The notes: generated from the sequence alone by a model not told the origin. A DNA stretch of 64,000 bases from Rhizobium sophorae (GCF_013087515.1 NZ_JABFCN010000066.1:62001-126000), one strand, 5' to 3'. Counted from the stretch's first letter, positions 35,452-44,231 are shown. Made by a program: numbers and translations.

Positions 35452-37071
35452 ATGAAGTTCGAAACCATCAAAAGGGTTATCCTGGCGGCCATCATGCTGC
35501 CTTTCGTCTTCATGCTCATTGAAGGCGTCGTCGTCATCCGTTCTTCGGTCAATCAATACTGGAACCTCGAAAAGGACCGGCAGTTTGCCGATGTGCTTGC
35601 CCGTGGCGGGTCGATCGCCGCCACGGAGATTCTGACTGAGATTGGCGCCACCCGCCGCTACCTCGCACATCCCAGCAGCAGGACTGCTATCGACATGCAG
35701 CAAAGCCGGGTGACGCTCGATCGCGAACGCCGCGCTTTTTATGCCAGCCTGCCCTCCCGCGATGCGCTCGACGAGGGGCTCGTCGGCGAATTATCGATCC
35801 TCAGCCTTGCCTACAGCCGCATCGTCGCGGCGCGCAGCGCCGTCGACCAGGGGCGTTATACCGGCAGTGATCCCGGTTCCATCTACTGGTATGCGGCTCT
35901 CAAGCAGCTTGCCGTCGTCGATGCGCTTTCACCGCTGATCAGCGATCCGGTGCTGCTTGAGAAATCCAATCAGCTGATGGGCATCCTGCTGACCTATTAC
36001 GGCGAAAGGCTGATCACCGGGATCGGCACCCGTTATCTCAACCAAGGGGCTTCAGCCAGATTGCCGGTTGAGCTCTTCGTACAGGGCAAGGTCATGCTCG
36101 GCGAGGGCATGGATCACATGGTTTTCCATTCCTCCGCGCCGGTCGTGCGCCACATCGTTGCTTATCTCGGCCGCAGCAGCCAGGTGAAGGCGGATGCGAT
36201 CACCGATGCCATTCTCGCCGGATCGCGGCCGACACGCGCCGTGCATGACGTCTGGGCCGCCGCGCAGAGCGAGCGCATGAGCTTCCTGCAGCACAAGATG
36301 ATCGAGGCCGCACAGGATATTCACGAGACCGGCGAAAACCTTTCGACGCGCTCGCACATACACCTCACGCGGATTCTGGCGCTGTGTGCCGGCCTGCTGA
36401 TTCTCGCCACATTGGTGCTGCTGCTGGCGGCAAAGGGCCTGCGCCTGATCGACCGGCTGACCCAGGATCGGGAGACGCTGGTGGGGGAGTTGCGCAGCGC
36501 CGCCCAGACCGATCTTCTGACCGGCCTTTACAACAGACGCGGCTTCGAGGTTGCCGCATCCGCACTTCTCACACAGGCCGAGCACGGATCACGCTGGATT
36601 TCCGTCGTATTGTTCGACCTCGATCATTTCAAGAAGATCAACGACATTCACGGGCATGACGCCGGCGATGCCGTGCTCCGGCATGTCGCGGGCGTCGCGC
36701 GTGAGAATTTTCGTTCCTTCGATCTGCTGGTGCGCCATGGCGGCGAGGAGTTCCTGGCGCTTCTGCCGGATTCGACGCCTGACGATGCCGCAATCGTTGC
36801 CGAGCGTGTGCGGCTGGCGATCGAGGCGGCGGAAATCCCCCTGCCGAGCGGCGATGTTCTCAAGGTGACGGCGAGTTTCGGATGCGCCGGACGGGCAAAT
36901 GAAGCCACCAACCGGAACTTCGAGGATCTGGTCAAGCGGGCCGACCTGGCGCTTTACGCCGCCAAGGCCTCCGGCCGCAATTGCGTCGTCTCGGGACCAA
37001 TCCTGCCGCCCCCGGTGCAGGAGGAGCGACGCAAGGCGGTGTCCGGCGGCGGCTTTGATTCCCGCATATGA
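35452..37071 (+). CDS. Membrane-bound diguanylate cyclase with periplasmic sensor region
   Basis: It makes the second messenger c-di-GMP. The 539 residues contain an N-terminal membrane span (about 6-28), a roughly 280-residue periplasmic helical region without a domain I can name, a second span (about 305-325, LCAGLLILATLVLLLAAKGL) and a C-terminal GGDEF domain with an intact GGEEF active site (about 430) and an RxxD inhibitory site (RSFD) five residues before it. So it should be active and product-inhibited. There is no EAL domain. TTG 35446 in the same frame is the alternative start. The signal sensed is unknown. Confidence 0.93.
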   Translation: MKFETIKRVILAAIMLPFVFMLIEGVVVIRSSVNQYWNLEKDRQFADVLARGGSIAATEILTEIGATRRYLAHPSSRTAIDMQQSRVTLDRERRAFYASLPSRDALDEGLVGELSILSLAYSRIVAARSAVDQGRYTGSDPGSIYWYAALKQLAVVDALSPLISDPVLLEKSNQLMGILLTYYGERLITGIGTRYLNQGASARLPVELFVQGKVMLGEGMDHMVFHSSAPVVRHIVAYLGRSSQVKADAITDAILAGSRPTRAVHDVWAAAQSERMSFLQHKMIEAAQDIHETGENLSTRSHIHLTRILALCAGLLILATLVLLLAAKGLRLIDRLTQDRETLVGELRSAAQTDLLTGLYNRRGFEVAASALLTQAEHGSRWISVVLFDLDHFKKINDIHGHDAGDAVLRHVAGVARENFRSFDLLVRHGGEEFLALLPDSTPDDAAIVAERVRLAIEAAEIPLPSGDVLKVTASFGCAGRANEATNRNFEDLVKRADLALYAAKASGRNCVVSGPILPPPVQEERRKAVSGGGFDSRI

Positions 37072-37072
37072 A

Positions 37073-37098
37073 AAACGCCGCATATCGCAGCGGCGTTT
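37073..37098 (-). terminator. Terminator of the lytic transglycosylase gene (also in the convergent path)
   Basis: The nine-base stem AAACGCCGC/GCGGCGTTT with an eight-base loop runs into TTTTT on the minus strand, 17 bases beyond the transglycosylase stop. It lies just after the diguanylate cyclase stop as well. Confidence 0.85.
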
Positions 37099-37115
37099 CG
37101 CGTATTTTATCGGGC

Positions 37116-37937
37116 CTATCTGCCGTCGATCTGCTGACCGATATAGGCGATCGCCTGCTGGTAGACGCTGGCGGCGTTCCAGCCCTGGATTGCGACGAAA
37201 TTCGGCTCTCCCGGCTGATAGCCGGCGCCGGCGCGCCAGCCGTGGCCCTTGAGGAAATTCGCCGTCGAGGCCAGTGCATCGGCGCGGGAACCGACCATGT
37301 CGACGCGGCCGTTGCCGTCGCCGTCGGCGCCGAAGCGCACGACATTGCGCGGCAGAAACTGCGTCTGGCCGATTTCACCATGGGCAGCGCCCTTGGCTTG
37401 TGGGCTCAGATAACCCTCGGAGACGAGCTGGAGTGCTGCATAGAGCTGGTCGGTGAAATATTGCGAACGACGGCAGTCATAGGCAAGGGTCGAAACAGCC
37501 GACAGCGTATGCTGGTTGCCCATATAGCTGCCGAAACCGGTCTCCATGCCCCAGATCGCAATCAGCGGGCCGGCCGGAACGCCGAAACGGCGCTCTATCG
37601 AGGCAAAAAGCGCCTGATTGGCGGCCTTCATGCTGCGACCGCGGGAGATGATCGCGGCACCGCCGCGCTTCTGCATGAAAGCGTCGAAGGAGAGCTTGAA
37701 GCTCTTCTGGCCGCGGTCGGCGGCAATCGTCGGCCTGTTGTAATTGACGTTGGCGAAGGCGCGGTCGAGGACCGAGCGGCTGACGCCGTTTGCCGCCGCT
37801 TCCTGCTTGAAGTCGGCGACCCATGCACCGAAACCGCTGCTATTATTGCCGCATTGAGCGCCCTGGGCCGCTGCCGGCAGCGCGTGGAGGACGCCCGCTA
37901 CCGTAAACGCCGCCAGAAAGAATGTTGTCATGCGCAT
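37116..37937 (-). CDS. Lytic murein transglycosylase (MltB-type, GH103)
   Basis: It cuts the glycan strands of peptidoglycan to leave 1,6-anhydro ends in the periplasm. The 273-residue precursor has a signal peptide ending LPAAAQGA, with no lipobox, so it is soluble. The catalytic glutamate sits in IWGMETGFGSYMG (Glu132), followed by AHGEIGQTQFLPRNVVRFG and the DGDGNGRVDM calcium-loop-like segment typical of the family. The common C-terminal peptidoglycan-binding domain is absent, making this a short form. The 275-bp gap upstream holds the asd terminator and nothing else I can identify. Confidence 0.9.
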   Translation of the reverse strand: MRMTTFFLAAFTVAGVLHALPAAAQGAQCGNNSSGFGAWVADFKQEAAANGVSRSVLDRAFANVNYNRPTIAADRGQKSFKLSFDAFMQKRGGAAIISRGRSMKAANQALFASIERRFGVPAGPLIAIWGMETGFGSYMGNQHTLSAVSTLAYDCRRSQYFTDQLYAALQLVSEGYLSPQAKGAAHGEIGQTQFLPRNVVRFGADGDGNGRVDMVGSRADALASTANFLKGHGWRAGAGYQPGEPNFVAIQGWNAASVYQQAIAYIGQQIDGR

Positions 37938-38156
37938 GAGAAACCCCGCTTCCGATCTGAAGCGCGCCGCGGCCGACCGGGGCCATGCGACGCGCTCAAA
38001 GTCTTCGTTCTGTTCATGTCGCTGTCCCGAACCGATGCACGGTTGTGGACGGCATGCTTTAGCTTGATGCCGGGCAGAATGCCAGCCGAAGGCGATCTTG
38101 TCACGATCACCTTTTTCAGCAAGCGCCTATGGACAGAAGCGTCCACAGTTCGGCAA

Positions 38157-38187
38157 AAAGCCCTGCCTCAATCATCAGCAGGGCTTT
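38157..38187 (-). terminator. Terminator of asd
   Basis: AAAGCCCTGC/GCAGGGCTTT (38157-38166 and 38178-38187) forms a ten-base stem that continues into TTTTT on the minus strand, 26 bases after the asd stop. Confidence 0.9.
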
Positions 38188-38212
38188 AGCATATTATGGT
38201 TTACAAATGGTA

Positions 38213-39247
38213 TCAGGCGGCCTGCTTGCGCGGCTTGACAAGGCCACGATTGATGAGCAGCTCGGCGATCTGGATGGCGTTCAACGCAGCGCCCTTGCGC
38301 AGATTGTCGGAGACCACCCAGATGTTGAGGCCGTTTTCGACCGTCGCATCCTCGCGGATGCGTGAGATGTAGGTCGCATCCTCGCCGGCGGATTCATAAG
38401 GCGTGATGTAGCCGCCATCCTCGCGCTTGTCGATGACGAGGCAGCCCGGTGCATCGCGCAGGATGTCGCGGGCCTGATCGGCGGTGATCTCGTTTTCGAA
38501 TTCGATGTTGACCGATTCCGAATGACCGATGAAAACCGGCACGCGCACCGCCGTGCAGGTTACCTTGATCTTCGGGTCGAGCATCTTCTTCGTCTCGGCC
38601 AGCACCTTCCACTCTTCCTTGGTGTAGCCGTCCTCCATGAAGACGTCGATGTGCGGGATGACATTGAAGGCAATACGCTTGGTGAACTTCTTGTTCTCGA
38701 TCGGATCGGCGACGAAGACGGCGCGCGTCTGGTTGAAGAGCTCGTCCATGCCGTCCTTGCCGGCGCCGGATACCGACTGGTAGGTCGAGATGACGACGCG
38801 CTTGATCTTGGCAAAGTCGTGCAGCGGCTTCAACGCCACCACCAGCTGGGCTGTCGAGCAATTCGGATTGGCGATGATGTTGCGCTTGGTGAATTGGCTG
38901 ATGGCATCCGGGTTCACTTCCGGCACGATCAGCGGCACGTCGGCGTCGTAGCGCCAGGCCGAGGAATTGTCGATGACGATGCAGCCCTGCTGGCCGATCT
39001 TCGGCGAGAACTTCTTGGAGATCTCGCCGCCGGCCGACATCAGGCAGATGTCGGTATCGGAGAAATCGTAATTCTCCAGATTGGAGACCTTCAGCGTCCG
39101 GTCACCGTAGGATACCTCGGTGCCCTGCGAACGCGAGGAGGCGAGTGCCACAACCTCATCGGCGGGGAAGCCTCGCTCGGAGAGGATGTTGAGCATCTCC
39201 CGGCCGACATTTCCGGTCGCTCCCGCAACTGCTACTTTGAAACCCAT
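38213..39247 (-). CDS. asd: Aspartate-semialdehyde dehydrogenase
   Basis: Asd reduces aspartyl phosphate to the semialdehyde, the branch point to lysine, diaminopimelate, threonine and methionine. The 344-residue protein has the NADP-binding start VAVAGATGNVGREML, the catalytic cysteine in IIANPNCSTAQLV (about 130) and the active-site histidine region VFIGHSESVNIEFE. Length is typical. The leader directly before the ATG is a long purine-rich tract on the coding strand with several possible ribosome sites. Confidence 0.96.
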   Translation of the reverse strand: MGFKVAVAGATGNVGREMLNILSERGFPADEVVALASSRSQGTEVSYGDRTLKVSNLENYDFSDTDICLMSAGGEISKKFSPKIGQQGCIVIDNSSAWRYDADVPLIVPEVNPDAISQFTKRNIIANPNCSTAQLVVALKPLHDFAKIKRVVISTYQSVSGAGKDGMDELFNQTRAVFVADPIENKKFTKRIAFNVIPHIDVFMEDGYTKEEWKVLAETKKMLDPKIKVTCTAVRVPVFIGHSESVNIEFENEITADQARDILRDAPGCLVIDKREDGGYITPYESAGEDATYISRIREDATVENGLNIWVVSDNLRKGAALNAIQIAELLINRGLVKPRKQAA

Positions 39248-39296
39248 TTCTCAAGCTCTCTTTCTCTTCTCTCCTCTTGTCCGGTGAGGGGAAAGG

Positions 39297-39310
39297 CGCG
39301 ATTAATCGCG
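39297..39310. promoter_or_regulatory. Perfect palindrome CGCGATTAATCGCG upstream of asd
   Basis: A 14-base uninterrupted palindrome lies 50 bases before the asd start. Just beyond it, CCCC...GGGG (39319-39337 region) followed by GAGAGAGCGGCAGGC resembles degenerate copies of rhizobial intergenic repeats. The function is unknown. Confidence 0.35.
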
Positions 39311-39358
39311 TCTTCCTGTCCCCAGCCGAGCCGGGGAGAGAGCGGCAGGCCAGAGACG

Positions 39359-39478
39359 TCAGACGGTTTTCGTCGTCGTTTTGGCCTTGGTTTTGGAAGA
39401 AACCGGAACGGCAATGTCCACCCCGGCAACTCGTGCCCGGTCACTGCATTCGGCAATGGCGTGTTCGTCGCGAACCAT
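39359..39478 (-). CDS. Possible small basic protein of 39 residues, unknown
   Basis: The frame starts MVRDEHAIAECSDRARVAG and ends in a lysine/threonine-rich tail, KTKAKTTTKTV. AAGGA stands at good distance from the ATG, and the start lies within a region otherwise free of genes between asd and the alkaline phosphatase. I do not recognise it. The ribosome site and biased tail favour coding; the short length and lack of a family make it uncertain. Confidence 0.4.
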   Translation of the reverse strand: MVRDEHAIAECSDRARVAGVDIAVPVSSKTKAKTTTKTV

Positions 39479-39583
39479 GGAGATTCCTTTTCCGCTGTTG
39501 CTCTTAGAAGGTTTTCTACAGGAGTCAAGGTTTTTGCGCTCAGAGCCGGCAGGCGAAAGCGGCAGCCGCAATGCTGCGACGTT

Positions 39584-39601
39584 TTGTCATGCCGCTGTCA
39601 T
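39584..39601 (+). promoter_or_regulatory. Pho box (PhoB-binding site) upstream of the alkaline phosphatase
   Basis: TTGTCAT (39584-39590), four bases, then CTGTCAT (39595-39601): two seven-base direct repeats at the 11-base period of PhoB half-sites (consensus CTGTCAT). The second half is perfect. The spacer is GC-rich instead of AT-rich. It lies 57 bases before the start codon. Confidence 0.7.
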
Positions 39602-39658
39602 CCTCGGGAAGTATCCCGGCGCGGTTGTTAATGTTTGCAACGAAAACGGGGGTTTTCC

Positions 39659-41413
39659 ATGCGTACGCTTCTTGCCGCCTTTGCGGCCACCACCATCCTT
39701 GCGGGCGCCGCTCAGGCGACGACGGTCTATCCGCTCGATCGCGCGACGATCCTTGTCGGTTCGCCGTTCGATTTCAAGGTCGAGCTCAACAAGCAGGTTA
39801 AGCCCGAAGACGTGAAGATCACCGTCAACGGCCAGGACTACAAGACCGTTCTCGGCGGCGAGGCGCAGTTCGTCGAGCTGGAAAAGGGCAAGGAAGACAA
39901 GGCGCTCGGCTCCGCTCTCCTGTTGCGCGGCCTGAAGATTTCCGCTCCCGGCGCCTATAAGGTCGAGGTCGCTGCCAGCGACGAAACGAAGTCCGTTACC
40001 TGGAACGTCTACGAAACCGCGGCTCAGCCGAAGGCCAAGAACATCATCTTCCTCTTGGGTGATGGGCTTTCCGTTGCGCACCGCACTGCCGCCCGCATCA
40101 TGTCCAAGGGCATGACCGAAGGGAAGGCCAATGGCCGGCTGAACATGGACGACCTCGATCGCATGGCTTTCATCGGCACGTCGGCGACGAATGCGGTTGC
40201 CACCGACTCGGCCAACACCATGTCGGCCTTCATGACGGGCCATAAGGCGGCCGTCAACGCACTCGGCGTTTATGCGGACCGTACGCCGGCTCCGCTCGAT
40301 GATCCGCGTGTCGAAACCTTTGGGGAAGCCGTTCGCCGCACGACCAAGAAGTCGATCGGCATCGTCGCGACCTCCGAAGTCGAGGACGCGACACCAGCTG
40401 CGGTCGTTTCCCATACCCGCAGCCGCAACGATAAGGCCGACATCGTCGGCATGCTGCTCGAGGTGAAGCCGGAAGTTATCCTTGGCGGCGGTTCGGCCTA
40501 TTTCCTCGGCAAGGAGGTTGCCGGTTCGAAGCGCAAGGATAACCAGGATTACATCAAGCTGTTCCAGGATGCCGGCTATAAGCTGGCGACCGATAAGAAC
40601 GAGCTCGCCGCCAATGCCTCGGCTGAGGGCAATCTCCTCGGCCTCTTCCACACCGGCAACATGGACGTCACGCTCGATCGAGAGTTCCTGAAAAAGGGCA
40701 CGGTCGACAAGTTCCCGAACCAGCCGGGCCTCGTCGATATGACCAAGGTTGCGCTCGATCGCCTCTCGAAGAATCCGGAGGGTTTCTTTCTGATGGTCGA
40801 AGGCTCCTCCATCGACAAGATGTCGCATCCACTCGATTGGGATCGTGCGGTCATCGACACCATCGAATTCGACAAGGCGATCGGTGTTGCCCGCGAGTTC
40901 CAGAAGGCCCATCCTGATACGCTGATCGTCGTCACCGGCGACCACACCCACGGCGTATCGATCATCGGTACCGTCGATGATGAGAAGCCAGGCACGGAAA
41001 TGCGCGAAAAGGTCGGGACCTATGCCGAGGCTGGCTTCCCGAACTACAAGGACGAAAACGGCGACGACTATCCCGATAAGGTCGACGTCAGCCGCCGGCT
41101 GTTCCTGAGCGCCAATAACGGCCCCGATCACTACGAGACCTTCCGTCCGAAGCTCGACGGTCCGTTCGTTCCGGCTGTCCAGAACGAAAAGAAGGAATAT
41201 GTCGCCAACGAGCAGTATAAGGATGTTCCCGGCGCGGTCTTCGTTCAGGGCAATCTTCCGAAGAGCAGCGAAAGTGGCGTCCATGCGGTCGACGACGTCG
41301 TCCTGCAGTCGGCGGGCCCGGGTTCGGAAGAGTTCCATGGTTACATGGAACAGAGCGACGTCTATCGCGTGCTTGCCGACACCTTCGCTCTCGGCGCCAA
41401 GCAGACGAACTGA
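39659..41413 (+). CDS. Secreted alkaline phosphatase (PhoA superfamily)
   Basis: It releases phosphate from organic esters in the periplasm. The 584-residue precursor has a signal peptide (MRTLLAAFAATTILAGAAQA, 1-20), an N-terminal beta-type domain (about 21-125) not present in E. coli PhoA, and the catalytic core: first metal Asp in IIFLLGDGLSVAH (about 130), nucleophile Ser in ATDSANTMSAFMTGH (about 182), SIDKMSHPLDWDRAVIDT and the VVTGDHTHGVSIIG metal site. ATG 39659 begins the signal peptide; the frame stays open 24 bases upstream. A Pho box precedes it, so phosphate starvation should induce it. An 11-base hairpin follows. Confidence 0.92.
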   Translation: MRTLLAAFAATTILAGAAQATTVYPLDRATILVGSPFDFKVELNKQVKPEDVKITVNGQDYKTVLGGEAQFVELEKGKEDKALGSALLLRGLKISAPGAYKVEVAASDETKSVTWNVYETAAQPKAKNIIFLLGDGLSVAHRTAARIMSKGMTEGKANGRLNMDDLDRMAFIGTSATNAVATDSANTMSAFMTGHKAAVNALGVYADRTPAPLDDPRVETFGEAVRRTTKKSIGIVATSEVEDATPAAVVSHTRSRNDKADIVGMLLEVKPEVILGGGSAYFLGKEVAGSKRKDNQDYIKLFQDAGYKLATDKNELAANASAEGNLLGLFHTGNMDVTLDREFLKKGTVDKFPNQPGLVDMTKVALDRLSKNPEGFFLMVEGSSIDKMSHPLDWDRAVIDTIEFDKAIGVAREFQKAHPDTLIVVTGDHTHGVSIIGTVDDEKPGTEMREKVGTYAEAGFPNYKDENGDDYPDKVDVSRRLFLSANNGPDHYETFRPKLDGPFVPAVQNEKKEYVANEQYKDVPGAVFVQGNLPKSSESGVHAVDDVVLQSAGPGSEEFHGYMEQSDVYRVLADTFALGAKQTN

Positions 41414-41458
41414 TCTGAAGCCGATCCGGCAAGGCCGCTTGCCGCTTTCGTCGATCAT

Positions 41459-41485
41459 AGTCCCGGCCGTTCAGCGGCCGGGACT
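41459..41485 (+). terminator. Strong hairpin after the alkaline phosphatase gene
   Basis: AGTCCCGGCCG/CGGCCGGGACT forms an 11-base perfect stem with a five-base loop, but is followed by TCATTC rather than a T run. It may terminate weakly or protect the upstream mRNA; it separates the phosphatase from the ABC cluster. Confidence 0.6.
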
Positions 41486-41503
41486 TCATTCTTGGAGATC
41501 GCC

Positions 41504-41971
41504 ATGGAAAAGTTCCCTTCGCTGCATCTCAGCCGCCGCGGCCTGATCGGCGCCATCGGTACGCTGGTCTTTACCGCTGTGGCTCGCCCGAGTTTTGCTG
41601 CGGATTCCTCGATCAGCTTCGATGAACTTTACGGCAAGTTCGGCGTGCTCGGCCTCGAATTTTCCGACAAGGTGAAGCGCCTTGCCGGCAGCGACGTCAG
41701 CATGAAAGGTTTCATGGCACCACCGTTGAAAGCCGAGGCCCAGTTCTTCGTGCTCACCGAGGTGCCGATGTCGCTCTGCCCCTTCTGCTCCTCGGATGCG
41801 GATTGGCCGGACAATATCGTCGTCGTCTATCTCGGCGAGAAGCAGACCTTCGTGCAGCCGCGCCAGACGATAGAAGTGCGCGGCACGCTGGAATACGGTT
41901 CGTGGACGGACCCGGACACCGGCTTCGTCAGCCTGCTGCGCCTCCGCCAAGCCGAATATTCCGCTGCCTGA
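41504..41971 (+). CDS. Exported DUF3299-like protein with CPFC motif, probable ABC-system partner
   Basis: A 155-residue protein with a Tat-like leader (SRRGLIGAIG followed by a hydrophobic stretch, cleavage near RPSFA). The mature part contains FMAPPLKAEAQFFVLTEVP, then LCPFCSSDADWP with a CxxC pair, and a beta-rich end (RGTLEYGSWTDPDTGFVSLL). It resembles DUF3299 proteins such as ZrgD of Vibrio zinc-uptake clusters; this is recalled, not searched. TTGGAGAT supports ATG 41504. The ABC ATPase gene begins five bases after its stop, so they are co-transcribed. A role in metal handling is inferred from the neighbours. Confidence 0.7.
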   Translation: MEKFPSLHLSRRGLIGAIGTLVFTAVARPSFAADSSISFDELYGKFGVLGLEFSDKVKRLAGSDVSMKGFMAPPLKAEAQFFVLTEVPMSLCPFCSSDADWPDNIVVVYLGEKQTFVQPRQTIEVRGTLEYGSWTDPDTGFVSLLRLRQAEYSAA

Positions 41972-41976
41972 ACGAT

Positions 41977-42669
41977 ATGCTCGCTCTTGATATCGAAAAC
42001 CTTTCCGTTGCCTTCCGGGGCCTGTCCTCGCCGGCACTGGCGATCGGCCGCCTGTCGATCGATGCCGGCAGCAGGGTCGCCATTACAGGCGCTTCCGGTT
42101 CCGGCAAAAGCACCTTCGTCAATATCGTTGCCGGGCTGGAGCGGACACGCCAAGGCCGCATCCTCTGGAACGGCGAGGATATCGCGAATTTTTCAGAAAG
42201 CCGGCGCGACCGATTCCGTGCCGCCAATATCGGCCTGGTTATGCAGGAGTTCCATCTCTTCCCCGGCCTGTCGGCGCTGGAAAACGTGCTGCTGCCGGCG
42301 CGTCTTGCCGGGGCCGCCACGGATGATGTCATCGAGCGGGCGCATTCGCTTTTGAGCACCGTCGGTCTTTCCCGTCCGGGCCAGAAGATCGAAACCATGT
42401 CGCGCGGCGAGATGCAGCGCGTGGCGATCGGCCGCGCGCTGCTGCGCAAGCCCGGCGTCATCATCGCCGACGAGCCGACCGCAAGCCTCGATGCCGAAAG
42501 CGGCGAGGCGGTCGGCGATCTCATCCTCGATCTGGCCATCGCCGAAGGCAGCACGCTGATCGTCGTTTCACACGACCAGCGCTTGGCCAGCCGCCTCGAT
42601 CGGCGCATCGCCTTCGGTTCCGGCCGGATCAGCGAAGATTCCGCGGCAACGGCAGGAGAAGCTGCATGA
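41977..42669 (+). CDS. ABC transporter ATPase (LolD/MacB class)
   Basis: This is the ATP-hydrolysing subunit of an FtsX/MacB-type ABC system. The 230 residues have Walker A GASGSGKST (38-46), Q-loop VMQEFHLFPGLSALENVL, signature MSRGEMQRVAIGRALL (about 140), Walker B VIIADEPTASLD (about 160) and the switch histidine in LIVVSHDQ. The signature reads SRGEMQ in place of the common SGGQQQ, a mild variant within this class. Its last four bases overlap the ATG of the permease gene, a coupled pair. The partner permease is interrupted by a stop codon, so the system may be dead in this strain. Confidence 0.9.
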   Translation: MLALDIENLSVAFRGLSSPALAIGRLSIDAGSRVAITGASGSGKSTFVNIVAGLERTRQGRILWNGEDIANFSESRRDRFRAANIGLVMQEFHLFPGLSALENVLLPARLAGAATDDVIERAHSLLSTVGLSRPGQKIETMSRGEMQRVAIGRALLRKPGVIIADEPTASLDAESGEAVGDLILDLAIAEGSTLIVVSHDQRLASRLDRRIAFGSGRISEDSAATAGEAA

Positions 42670-43982
42670 TCCGCTTCATCCTTTCCGATCTTCGTCGCCT
42701 CTGGGCGGGATCGCTGGTGGTCGTGCTGCTGGTGGCGCTTTCGACCGCGCTCGGCGTTTCCGTCGTCCTGCAGGAGCGGGCGCTTCGTCTCGGCAGCGCA
42801 CGCGCTGCCGACAAGTTCGATCTTATCATCGGCGCCGGCGGCAGCGAGACGCAGCTCGTGCTGTCCTCCGTCTTCCTGCAGCCCTCGCCTTTGCCGCTGA
42901 TGCCGGGCGAAGTGCTGGGCAAACTTGCCGCGGATCCACGGGTCGATTGGGCAGCTCCGATCGGCTTCGGCGATTCCTTCTCCGGCTATCCGATCATCGG
43001 CACGACGACCATGCTGGCGCAGAACCTGTCCGGCGGTCTGGCCGAAGGCAAGATTTTCGGGCGCGAGGGCGAAGCCGTGATCGGCGCCGCTGTCAAGCTG
43101 TCGCTCGGCGGCGAGATCAAGCCGATGCACGGGTCGCTGCACGAGGGCGGCGAGACCCATACCGAGCTCATCTATCATATCGCCGGCCGCTTGCGGCCGA
43201 CCGGCACCGCGTGGGATCGGGCCATTCTCGTTCCGATCCAGGCCGTCTGGCACATCCATGGCATGGAGGCGGAAAAGCATTTGGAGGATGGTGCCGAAGC
43301 CGAGCACGATCATGAAGTGGCGTCCGGCACGGATAGCGCTGAACATGGTCATGAGCATGAGAAAGCCGGCGCTGATCACGATGGGCATGAGCATCACGGC
43401 GAGGCCGATCCGGATGCCGCGCTCGATGAGAGCTGGACTGGAGGCGCTCCCGGCGTTCCTGCCATTCTCGTCAAGCCAAAGACGATCGCCGATGCCTAGA
43501 AGCTGCGGCAGGATTATCGCAGCGGCAATACCGTCGCCGTCTTTCCCGGCGAGGTGCTGACCAATCTCTACGCCACGCTCGGCGACGCCAAACAGATCCT
43601 CATTGCGGTCGCCTCTGGCGCGCAAGCTCTCGTCGCAGCCTCGCTGGTGCTGGTCACGGTCATCCATATCGGCCAGCGCCGCCGTCAGATCGGCGCACTC
43701 AGGGCCTTCGGCGCCCCACGCCGCGCCATTTTCGGCATCGTCTGGCTGGAATTCTTCTTCCTGGTCGCGGTCGGCATCGCACTCGGATTCGTGCTCGGTT
43801 ATGCCGCGGCCCTCACTTTGTCCAATATGTTCTTGCAGACGAGCGGGATCACCATGCCGGTCGGCTTCGCCCGTGAAGATACCGCGCTTGCAGCGGTGCT
43901 GCTTGCCTTTGCCACAATTCTTGCCGCGCTGCCGGCAGTGCTCGCCTACCGGCAATCGCCGGCGCAGGCGCTGAGAGCGTAA
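42666..43982 (+). pseudogene. FtsX-like ABC permease with histidine-rich loop, interrupted by in-frame TAG
   Basis: The reading frame from 42666 to the natural TAA at 43982 would encode 438 residues but has one TAG at 43497-43499. Both halves are in the same frame and both are needed: residues 1-277 hold the first membrane span (WAGSLVVVLLVALSTALG) and the periplasmic domain with a stretch carrying 12 histidines in about 52 residues (196-247, such as HGHEHEK and DGHEHHGEAD); the rest holds the three C-terminal spans (QALVAASLVLVTVI, FFFLVAVGIALGFVLG, LAAVLLAFATILAALPAVLA). The codon was probably a tyrosine codon (DAYKLRQ), needing a single base change. A sequencing error or read-through must be considered. 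The histidines point to zinc, nickel or copper. Confidence 0.83.
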
Positions 43983-44231
43983 TGGGTCCACGTCGCAAAC
44001 CGAAGCGATACCTGCTTCCAAACCTCCGGCAGCGCAATCCTCACGGGCGGCGGCGGGGCTGATGTGTGTGAGAACCGGGCGCCATTATTAGACTAAAGTC
44101 ATAATCCGAAAGCCTCTCTCTTTTTGATCTGTCGTTTCTGGCACACTCCCGTCAGGCGTGTCGCGGCCAGGGGTCTGCTTTGAGGAGAAGTAGGCCGCAC
44201 GCGTTGATCATCACTCTGTGGAGGACAGACA

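Noticed and set aside
39587..41458. 623-residue open frame antisense to the alkaline phosphatase
   Set aside because: It mirrors the codons of a clear secreted enzyme in high-GC DNA; its translation is charged, repetitive and matches no family, and the sense strand has signal peptide and catalytic motifs.
41928..44021. 697-residue antisense frame across the ABC cluster and permease
   Set aside because: Shadow of three sense genes. It stays open across the permease TAG, which made me consider it, but it has no domain and low-complexity composition.
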